Assembly: GCA_025617745.1 (NCBI GenBank)
Contig: CM046869.1
Span: 7,216,244 to 7,280,243, forward strand
DNA: 64,000 nt
DNA from: Heliocidaris erythrogramma
Taxonomy: Eukaryota; Echinodermata; Echinoidea; Camarodonta; Echinometridae
Direction: 5' to 3'
Shown: piece by piece, positions 55,909 to 64,000 of the stretch
Layout of the letters: each line of letters starts with the position of its first letter
Numbering within the stretch: the first letter of the stretch is position 1
Notes under the pieces: model-generated
What the model saw: the letters and a program-made list of their open reading frames with translations, nothing else
Told to the model about the DNA's origin: nothing
Databases searched by the model: none
Translations under genes and position numbers: made by a program

Positions 55909-56097
55909 GCTGGTGATATGATAAGAAGTCTCAAACCTATGTGAAGCAAGGAACTTGTGTTCGGTATGACAGTTTTTCGTATTCTTTCAATCAACATTGA
56001 TTTAATTTACTTTTTATCAAATACATGTCTATGTCTATATTTTTCCTGTTTTAATTCTTGTCGAAAAAGGGAACTTATCTTTAAAGGGCAAAATAAT
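55909..56097. other. Unassigned spacer
   Basis: AT-rich. ATCTTTAAAGGGCAAAATAA at 56079 resembles the TTAAAGG terminus of family M2, perhaps by chance. Confidence 0.35.
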
Positions 56098-56292
56098 TTA
56101 TGAAATATCATTGGAAGATCGTTTCATCATCATCATTATCATCAGCTGTGCTACCACATTGCTAACAAGGTGGATGACCTGTGCCAGTATTACCTCGGGA
56201 AATATTTTGCCCATCACCCGATAAAGACTATCTAGCCAATTTCGAATTTCATCTTCGAAATTGGAACGAGTTTTTTGCTCCTCTTGACTCAT
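56098..56292 (-). CDS. Candidate small exon or gene on the minus strand, unidentified
   Basis: On the minus strand, CTGTTTTTTATCTTCAG ends at 56303 and is followed by GAAATGCCGC and an ATG (56292-56290). The frame reads MSQEEQKTRSNFEDEIRNWL then DSLYRVMGKIFPE; here GAG|GTAATA (56194/56193) is a plausible donor. If unspliced it continues VILAQVIHLVSNVVAQL and reaches TAA at 56098. The peptide is amphipathic and helix-like with no low complexity until a late MIMMMM run. About 125 nt upstream lies an E2F-like GGCGGGAAAAA (minus strand, 56416-56426). The family is not recognised. A charged start followed by a hydrophobic helix would suit a small adaptor subunit, but that is speculation. Confidence 0.35.
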   Translation of the reverse strand: MSQEEQKTRSNFEDEIRNWLDSLYRVMGKIFPEVILAQVIHLVSNVVAQLMIMMMMKRSSNDIS

Positions 56293-56415
56293 GCGGCATT
56301 TCCTGAAGATAAAAAACAGATCTAATTGGATTGCGTAGATTTCCCGCAGACGGTGTGGAGAAGAAAAATGTGGCACGATGACTGCACGGTCACTGTCGCG
56401 CTAAAATTGCCCCGA

Positions 56416-56426
56416 TTTTTCCCGCC
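56416..56426 (-). promoter_or_regulatory. E2F-like site
   Basis: GGCGGGAAAAA on the minus strand fits the E2F consensus (TTTSSCGC / GCGSSAAA). It lies upstream of the candidate minus-strand exon and next to GCGCGACAGTGACCGTGCAG. A single short match can be chance. Confidence 0.25.
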
Positions 56427-57265
56427 TTTTTTAATCCAGGCGCAAAACGGAGAGCGTTGACTTTTTGCCCTTCAATTGGATTAAGGTATATTTCTACATT
56501 ACTTGAGAATGGGGGGAACATATCGGATAATTTCAGTGCTGAAAGATGCAAGGGTAAAGCTTACAGAATCATCTACTCCTAGTCTATGAGGTGCTTTCTG
56601 GAGTGATGCGATCAAAAAGTGATGAGCGTTCTCCAGGAAGAGGAGGAGAAGGAGGGTGTCAGCTTAGAGAGGATAAAAGAAAAATTGGGGTTGACCATCC
56701 ATCCTGCCACCAGCCAAGGGGGCATAAATAGCCTGTACCACCGGCGATGTCCAAATTATAAATGTAAAGAACCTATTGTCCCCTATAGATGACAAAACCC
56801 CCTTGCCTTTTACCCTAATAGGTTATCTTCATCAGTATAAGACGGCTTAACGCGCACCAAACGAGGACGGATTCTACGCCCATAAATATGCCATCCATGG
56901 CGAGATTTTGACAAATTTTCCCTCATTATCCGCATCTCGAAGAAGATGTATCGCCAAGAGAAGATTGAGTTTGAAGGAGAAGTTAGACAACTTGGAAGAC
57001 GGAGAACAAACTAGCAGATGGCGACTACTCATTCTTTTGTAGTTACGAAAAGTGATGGACTGGGGATGAAATTGGGGTTTCAGTCCTTTTTCAAGTTTCT
57101 TGTAATTAGCTTAGAAGCAAGGAGGAGAGCAACCTGCTGAAAGTTTCGACTAAAAAGTTGTGACGAAGCCTTTGTTCATGTTCAAGTCCATGTGAGTGGT
57201 ATGGGTGTCATACTAAACAGACTTTGTCGCTCGCTTTTAATATTTCTCTATCAGATGTGTGTGTG
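56427..57265. other. Unassigned region
   Basis: Intermediate GC, purine-biased (AAGAGGAGGAGAAGGAGG at 56637). No gene recognised. Confidence 0.4.
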
Positions 57266-57720
57266 TGCCAACATCAATGAGTGGAAATTCTAGCGGAAAA
57301 AAAAATGAAGTCAACTTCAACAAAGTATAGAGACGTCTGTTTCAGAGAGTTTTTCGAACGCGTTTGGGGGGTAAATTCGGCAGATGGGATGAAGGAACGG
57401 AACCTTGGGCGCCGAGAGTTGGCGAGCAGTGCTCCCCCAAACTCTCCGGTCTCTATACTCCCCAACGCGGCGTAGCGCGCTGCTGCTTTTTTGGCAGTGA
57501 ACGTGCTATATCGGGGGTGTGGGTGCAGACCCAAGCCTGTCAACCGTGCGCATTTTTTTCTCATTCCCCTTTGCGGAGTGAATAGAGCCTGAAAACTGCA
57601 ACAGATGGTTAGAGCAGGTGGAAGAGTTGCAGCGCCGTCAAAACTCCGCAACCAAAGTCTCGGCACTGCCAGGGCGCGTCAGGCTCCCCAAACCACCTCC
57701 AATTGGACTAAATAATAAGA
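57266..57720. other. GC-richer island with overlapping open frames
   Basis: A minus-strand frame of 130 codons overlaps + strand frames of 64 and 73 codons. The bases CGCGTTTGGGGGGTAAATTC..GCGGCGTAGCGCGCTGC are CpG-rich. The mutual overlap and lack of domains suggest a CpG-rich island (promoter or conserved non-coding sequence) rather than coding. Confidence 0.3.
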
Positions 57721-58035
57721 ATTATTATTATTCAACGCCCATTTTTATTATTTCTTAATTTCATGGATGTATAGGGCCGCTGCCTGAAGCAGTAGGTACC
57801 TTATCGAATGCCTTCCCACCCGTGGGCAGCCCGCGCTGCCGTCTAACTTCGGCTGTTACTGCCTTCGTTGGCGGCGGTCTCTAACAACCAGCGTTCGTCT
57901 GTATCGCTCCTTCTTTCTCTTTATCTTACCCCAAAATGTTTTTCAAGTAAAACTTATGTTCGATAAAAGAGGGACTAAAGCATGAAGGAAGACAAGGCAG
58001 CGGGATAGCAAGTCAAGTAAAGATCCAACATATGG
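57721..58035. other. Unassigned spacer
   Basis: Short (ATT)n at 57720-57732, then intermediate GC. No gene recognised. Confidence 0.4.
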
Positions 58036-58039
58036 CAGA

Positions 58040-58715
58040 ATTTAGCGCGCGCATCTGTGCGCCTTATCGAGTCGACCAAAAACCCTTTGCCGAACCTTGA
58101 TCGTCATCTTACACTTGATACTTTTCAGACGGTGAAAAGGAGCGGAAAACAAAAAGAAACAAAAGTGGAAATGGTCATTAAACCCCCACCAATCTCCGCT
58201 GCAATGACAGAAAGGGATTAAAAGATAAGCTTCGGACCCTGACGTGGTTCGGCGACGCGAACGCCCTTCGAGAAAGTTTCTCGTGGTCCACCAGAGTTTG
58301 GAGAAAGTTGTGTGACGAATTTCGGGCACTACACGTCATTTCGGCATTCGTGCCGGTATCGGTACACCATGCATAGCCTTGGCTAGGCAGGGCTGCAGTG
58401 GAGCTATGTGTACACTGTTGTTTCGGCCTCCTATCGTTGCCGGCTTTTCCTGCTCGTCGCTGTCCGGGGTTAAACTCCCGCTCGAAATATTGTTAGCTGT
58501 GATTGTGCTCGGGGGCACCGACTTGACCAAGCTTTATCGAGTTAGCAAGAAGATCAAAGCGGGATTGCCTTTACAAAAGGTTATCCAAGGTCGCGCTCAG
58601 GAATTTATCTCATGTTTTTCTTACTGGCGTTTGTATACCGTATCAAATACACCTATTCAATGCATTGGCTATCAGCTCTCTATTCAATGTACCGTTTGGC
58701 TATTGTAAAATACTC
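58040..58715. other. GC-richer island with open frames on both strands
   Basis: A + strand frame (58379-58708, 109 codons) and minus-strand frames (58336-58530 and 58042-58329) overlap. One minus-strand frame reads ISSGSLTPDSDEQEKPATIG, which has a Ser/Pro/acidic composition seen in disordered protein regions; the others are unremarkable. No family is recognised and no clean splice pair was found. It is a possible exon or conserved island. Confidence 0.3.
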
Positions 58716-60390
58716 AATAGAAACGAAACGATATACTATATTTATTTTATTCTCGTAAAGGGTAATAAACTAAAACATATAAACAATAGGGGAACTAAAT
58801 AAACAAAAGCTCTTATAGAAAGGCTACATGAGGTAAGAGATTATAAGCTTAAACGATCAGAAACATATAAACTATCCTTGTTATTTGCGTTAAACATCGA
58901 TACTGACTTAATTAGAATATCAGGTGTTTAGCATTTGCATTAAGATATTAATTGGGATCGAGGGTATCGTATTACAACGTTTGAATGACGTCATATAATA
59001 TGACCTCACAAATGAAGATGCATTACAGATAGGTTACAATGATACGCAAAGCAATTACGATAGAACAATTCGCCTTGAATCATAGCTGATGTGTATACGT
59101 GCACTTCTCTACTCGTAATATACCTATATTTTTCATAAAAATCGCTCGCGTTACATGGCTCGAGGACTTATTGAATCTGACTTGATATAAAAACACCTTT
59201 TTTGTAATTATATAAACATCAAAACAAAGGAAGTATTTTGTCGGTTGCTCTAGCGCCAGTGACCGATTAACATTTTGTTTGAGACAGGCCGTGTATCGAT
59301 ATACAGCCAAAGCGTGTTTGTGAGTTTAATATGCTTTAAATGCAAAGTGAATCTTTAGAGCATTTAAACAGATTTTAAACATGAAAAAGTCTATTTTAAT
59401 TTGAATTTTCAACGATCTAGAAATACACTATGAACATTACTGACCGCTTTTATTTTATGCATTTATATATTTTTTAAAACAGATATTTCAGTGGATAGAG
59501 CAAGAGACCATCAAACTATTACGTATTAATTCATTAAGACCAAAAACGGATTGCACAAACACAAAGTAGGATATTTTCCATACCCTATCATATTTCATAC
59601 GTGCATATCGGTGGAGTTATTTCCCTTAGACGTTTAACAACGCTATTCTCGTAAATACAATATTAAAATGTCAGGTTTATTATTGTAATATGTTATATAA
59701 ATAGTGCATGGTCTATCGTGCACTATACTAGATTATGTGCACGACAAATACTAAATTATCCCGAGTGCAGTTTTGTTTCACCGAGGCCGCATGCCGAGAT
59801 GAAATAGACCTGCACGAGGAATAATTTAGTATTTGGAGTTCATATAGTCCAGTAATGGTGCATAAATAGAACATTCACTAATTGTTATAGTAAATAGACC
59901 CCTAGATCTAACTGTTACTGTGTATCAGGCCAGGGCCTATTTTTGTTATAACAAAATGTTTGCAGGTCACGTGATGCGAATCCTACCAATCACAGCGCGG
60001 ATACATACACTATTTCTTATTTATCAATAATGAATGTATTTTCCAGTGTTGTATTAAATCGTTATACGAAGTGAAGTAGCACGTTATTTAGATTTAGAAA
60101 CATCAATCGGAAAGAAATGCTACATCTTTTGATTCTTTAGTTTACGGGATATTCGAATCGCCTGTTTAATATTAATTAACATAATTGATTTTCTAGCACA
60201 AATAGACTTCTTGTCAATACGTATAGATTAATATGCTTGCATATTTACATTAATATACTCGTCGTGCATAGCTGATGGTTGTCTTGGCTTGCCTTGTCTA
60301 CCATATATCCCACTGTACAAGTAGATAAATTCAAGTCTATGCTATTTTACGTTTGTGTTTATTGATGATGAAGAAATTTGGCCACATTAT
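58716..60390. other. Unassigned AT-rich region
   Basis: No open frame above 76 codons, no RNA gene and no dispersed repeat recognised. Confidence 0.5.
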
Positions 60391-60392
60391 CA

Positions 60393-60617
60393 GAAATATA
60401 TATATATATATATATATAATGGTTGTCATGACCACGCTGAGATTGCGTTCGCTTATAATAAACAACATCTTTGTTATTATTTGTATAATCTTGCATTGTT
60501 AGTTTATGTCCCTGAAGAAGGGGGAGGCCCCCGAAAATTCAGATTTAATAAATTTCAGTTGGCAATCAATGCATTTCTACTGTGTTCTACTTATATATAT
60601 ATATATATATATATATA
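60393..60617 (+). mobile_element. Retroelement-like fragment between two (TA)n tracts
   Basis: (TA)n at 60395-60418 and 60592-60616 bracket about 175 bp that contains CCCTGAAGAAGGGGGAGGCC and CCCGAAAATTCAG, a hairpin-forming 'CCTGAAGAAG..GGxxxCCGAAA' motif. Such motifs occur near the 3' ends of Penelope-like and some other retroelements in animals, and flanking (TA)n suits insertion into AT microsatellites. Assignment is tentative. Confidence 0.4.
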
Positions 60618-60726
60618 AACCGGAAGAAACAATATAACAGGAATAACTTTGAAGGTCCAATTAAATTTTATTAAAGATAGTTACTGTAATGCTTTTAATT
60701 CAGGTTTTGAAAAACAAGATTTTTTT

Positions 60727-61012
60727 CATCATTCATCATCATCATCGTCATGACTATTCTCCTCATCACCATCAACACAGCTGTTACCATCATCATGATT
60801 ACCTAACCACCTCCTTATCATTACCAGCACGACAGCCAATACTACTGGTATCACAATCATTTGCCCCCTTCGCTTCCTTCTTATTGCATAATCATCCAAA
60901 TCGTCATAGTCGTCGTCGTCGTCATCATCATCATCATCATCATTATCATCATCATCGCCAACACCATCACCACCACTAAAATTCATCGTCCTCATCCTCA
61001 TCATCGCCAGCA
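60727..61012. repeat. Interrupted (CAT)n array
   Basis: CAT/CGT/CAC units at 60727-60790 and 60901-61012, with a mixed stretch between. Frames over it (Asp-rich on minus, His-rich or Ile-rich on plus) are repeat translations. Confidence 0.9.
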
Positions 61013-61360
61013 TCCTCCACACGAACCCGTCACACTTCATCACTTGTTTGCTATTGTCCCAACGGTGTTCCATACCCTGGCCTTGGTTACTAGGGTACCT
61101 TCGTATACTTTGTCGCCAGAATGCCGATTAAAACCTTTTCTCCGACTCGTCATGGGCAAACGCTTTCCAATTTACGTTGATGGATCCCATATTACCATAT
61201 AGACATCAACTATTGCTCTCAGGGATTATTTCTCTTTTCATTTTTTTTTTCGTTTCTGAATGGAAACCTGTTGTTACCCTCACCAAACATGCAGGGGTGA
61301 AGCTATCAAAAGCTGATAATGAACGAGTGATCACGACATATTCTCCATCACAGTGAAACA
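61013..61360. other. Unassigned spacer
   Basis: Nothing recognised. Confidence 0.4.
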
Positions 61361-61364
61361 GGCA

Positions 61365-61465
61365 AGGAAAGAGAGAGAGAGAGAGGGAGAGAAAGAGAGA
61401 GAGGGGAAGAAAGAAAGATAGAGAGAGAGAGAGAAAGAGAGGGGAAGAAGAAGAAGAATAGAATA

Positions 61466-61525
<60 letters not shown>

Positions 61526-61555
61526 GGGGGGGGGGAAGAGGAGGGGAGACCGACA
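61365..61555. repeat. (GA)n array ending in poly-G
   Basis: GA dinucleotides with AGAAAGA and GAAGAAG variants, purest at 61470-61515, then a G run of about 20 nt (61515-61535) and AAGAGGAGGGGAG. Confidence 0.95.
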
Positions 61556-62312
61556 CACAGAAGGAGAAACAGAGAAAACAAAACAAGCGTTTTCTCAAGG
61601 TAAAACATAAGTTTGTTCATAGAAGTGTCTTCTTCGAGCGATTGTAATACCGTTTGATCTTTGAAGAAATTTGCAATTTCGGAATGATCTGATCGACATT
61701 CAAAAGGCAGATATTTGTGTTTAAGGCCACAGAGAGTTAGTTTCTCAACGGTATAAAAACACAGGAAAGAGATGGACTCCTTTACACCCACCCGCCTTAC
61801 CAAGAAAATGGATAATATCTGCATGTAACAGGTGGAGAGGTTGAGAATTTGATGTGCCTGACTCATTTAATTCTTTTCTTGAATTTTGTTTTCGAAACCG
61901 TTATGAAAATGACATTTTATCGAAATTACAAAGTCGTTGGAGCGTTGAGCGCAGCTTCCAGAGCACTTCACTAATGGGAAAGGTTGGTTTGTAGTTATCG
62001 AACAGGACGAAATATGCCAAGGATTCTTTTTTTGTTGGCAAACCTTTCCCTTGTCTTTTTTCTCGCAAGAATGAAGATGGCGGATACGGATGGGAGTGAT
62101 GATAGTGCGTCAGGTTGGAATGAAAAGATGACATAATGGATGATGGATGGATGTAGTTTGGGTAATAGGATTATGGATGATGGTATTTGGTAGAACATTT
62201 CTGTACCTTGCTCATCTTCAATTCCATTTGATTGTGCAACATCTTTCCCACCGTGATGCAATAGTAATGGTTATCTGGTTGCCATGACAACATATTATTT
62301 TTTATTGATAGT
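61556..62312. other. Unassigned spacer
   Basis: No gene recognised. The minus-strand frame at 61348-61866 is mostly a repeat artefact extended by chance into this segment. Confidence 0.4.
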
Positions 62313-62315
62313 AGA

Positions 62316-62652
62316 GATGATGATGATGGTGGTAATGATGATGAGGATGATGAGGATGATGAAGATAATGGTAGTGATGATGATGAGGTTGATGAGAATG
62401 AAGATGAGGTTGATGAGGATGATGATGAGGATGATGATGATGAGGATGTAGAGGAAGATGAGTATGAGGATGAGGAAGATGATGGTGATGAAGATGATGA
62501 GGATGATGAGGGTGAGGATGATGAAGATGATGAGGATAATGAGGACGATGAGGATGATGAGGATGATGGTGATGAAGATGAGGTTGATGAGGATGAGGAT
62601 GTAGAGGAAGATGAGGATGAGGATGAGGTTGATGATGAAGATGAGGTTGATG

Positions 62653-62683
<31 letters not shown>

Positions 62684-62690
62684 AGGTGAG
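62316..62690. repeat. (GAT)n/(GAG)n trinucleotide array, about 375 bp
   Basis: GATGATGAGGATGATGAAG-type units with higher-order similarity: GATGTAGAGGAAGATGAG occurs at about 62445 and 62599. Open in several frames, giving Ser-rich, Ile-rich and Asp/Glu-rich artefacts. Confidence 0.95.
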
Positions 62691-62774
62691 ATGGTTTCCA
62701 AGGTAATGAAAATGGTGGTGTCGATGGTGAATTTTTAATATGCAGTGAAAATGATTCAAGCAGTGGGCGACGTA

Positions 62775-62960
62775 ATAATAATGATTTGATTTAATTTGAT
62801 TTAATTATTTCTCTTTTATGATCTTTTTTTTTCTTCAAACATATCTTACAAACTTATTACAACATAATTAGCAAATATTAAAACATTATCAAGTAAATTA
62901 AGTACATTGTATAGTTAACGAAAATGAATCATTAAGAAGGATTGTCAAATTAGTAAAGCT
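62775..62960 (-). mobile_element. Possible retrotransposon 3' tail on the minus strand
   Basis: Read in reverse: AATAATTAAATCAAATTAAA then TCAAATC, a short tandem tail preceded by AT-rich sequence. Similar in style to the LINE tails at 5.9 and 35.5 kb but without coding support. Confidence 0.3.
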
Positions 62961-63345
62961 TGATGGTGTGACAATGCTTTACAAAAAATAGGAAATGATG
63001 ACTATAAATGACGGGATAATAAAGATATAGGAAAGATGACGACGAAAATAAAAAAGAAAATGACGAACACACAATTTATGAAATAAATACCAGTTACACC
63101 TCAAATATTAATAAAGAGAATGTACAAAAAGATATCATCTGGATATATCTCTGCATCATAAAAGTATGAGATACTATGACCTTTTTCAGAAAACGGGCTG
63201 CGGAATACACAGCATACCTAAAAATACTGCCTTATACACCATCTCCATGAGAGCTTCCTGAGTATGAAAATGCCGTTAAACTATACACGAAGCTCACCTT
63301 CAGTAAAGTGTTGTAAGGCTTCGAATCTAAAGGTACTTATGAATT
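62961..63345. other. Unassigned AT-rich spacer
   Basis: Nothing recognised. Confidence 0.45.
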
Positions 63346-63348
63346 TAT

Positions 63349-63561
<213 letters not shown>

Positions 63562-63562
63562 A

Positions 63563-63855
63563 GGTGTCGTGGTCTAGTGGATACGTCACCGGACTGTGGC
63601 TCACATGGTTCGCGGTTCGAATCCCGCCACGGCGCTAATGTCCTTTGGCAAGACATTCATCTACATTTGCCACTCTCAACCCAGGTGAAGTAAATGGGTA
63701 CCCGGTAGGAAGAAATTCCTTGAAATGCTTTAGCGCCATAATAGGCAGCTCGGCTAAAGCCGGGGTAATAATGTGATACTTTGTATTAAGCGCAGTAGAG
63801 TATATCCATATAGTGGCTGCGCTATATAAATGGGCATATTATTATTATTACTTTC
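63563..63855 (+). mobile_element. tRNA-derived SINE, same family as 4419-4792
   Basis: Head GGTGTCGTGGTCTAGTGGAT with B box GGTTCGAATCC (63614-63624). The body contains TGTCCTTTGGCAAGACATTC and AACCCAGGTGAAGTAAATGG then GTACCCGG, parallel to the 4.4 kb copy. It ends GCGCTATATAAATGGGCATA and (TTA)n. The head keeps tRNA-like boxes but not a complete acceptor stem pairing, so it is not called a tRNA gene. Confidence 0.85.
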
Positions 63856-64000
63856 ATTATCATAACTACTACTAGCACTACTGAATAATGATTAGAATAA
63901 TAATAATAATAATAATGATGATGATGATGATAATAATAATTTAACAATAATATCTTTCATCTTATTAATAGAATATAACTTTCGATATTTTCCTTCCTTA
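63856..64000. repeat. AT-rich end with (AAT)n and (GAT)n microsatellites
   Basis: ACTACTACTAGCACTACTG, then AATAATAATAAT and GATGATGATGAT at 63894-63930, then plain AT-rich sequence to the edge. Confidence 0.85.

Noticed and set aside
57274-57666. 130-codon minus-strand frame
   Set aside because: It overlaps frames on the other strand in a CpG-rich island and has no recognisable domain; kept only as an island.
61348-61866. 172-codon minus-strand open frame
   Set aside because: Its C-terminal half is CT-repeat translation; the N-terminal half has no domain and looks like chance extension.
62171-62759. Poly-Ser and Ile-rich minus-strand frames
   Set aside because: Both are translations of the GAT trinucleotide array in different frames.
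63563-63637. tRNA gene at the SINE head (also at 4419, 45995 and 50408)
   Set aside because: A and B boxes are present, but the cloverleaf is incomplete and each is followed by a conserved SINE body and tail.

Overview
The window is AT-rich animal nuclear DNA holding one recognisable gene and a long repeat-rich stretch. The last three exons of a quiescin sulfhydryl oxidase (QSOX) gene lie on the + strand at the left edge (423-542, 2111-2249, 3059-3705). They have canonical GT/AG splice sites, matching reading phases, a stop at 3703-3705 and a poly(A) signal at 3976-3981. Introns, tRNA-derived SINEs with ATT-rich tails, decayed non-LTR retrotransposons, many short inverted-repeat elements, long purine tracts and poly-G runs all point to an invertebrate deuterostome. 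A sea urchin or close echinoderm relative is my best guess; this is inference from repeat style, not a database match.

Layout. 1-4.0 kb: 3' end of QSOX, with one intron holding decayed tandem copies of the neighbouring exon edge. 4.4-6 kb: a SINE, a 391-bp TTAA-bounded inverted-repeat element and a LINE 3' end. 6-15 kb: AT-rich sequence with simple repeats. 15-21.6 kb: a foldback element, several MITE-like elements, somewhat GC-richer stretches and strong hairpins. 21.6-34 kb: no recognised gene; purine tracts, G-rich repeats, (CAT)n and one possible minus-strand terminal exon near 29.8 kb. 34.1-35.5 kb: a decayed LINE end. 36.4-37.2 kb: a near-identical tandem duplication of about 420 bp. 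38-44.2 kb: purine tracts, two identical 654-bp inverted MITE copies and a degenerate array of roughly 200-bp units into which one MITE copy is inserted. 44.7-46.4 kb: head-to-head copies of the family seen at 4.8 kb, one split by a SINE. 47-60 kb: mostly unassigned, with two candidate minus-strand exons (51.6 and 56.2 kb), a 390-bp MITE and a minus-strand SINE. 60-64 kb: long trinucleotide and GA arrays and a final SINE.

No operon, CRISPR array, rRNA or bacterial-type system is present. The most informative signals are the transposon record (several families bounded by TTAA, one with identical inverted copies), the duplicated exon edge inside QSOX, and a small minus-strand open exon next to an E2F-like site. 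Most of the long open frames are simple-repeat artefacts.
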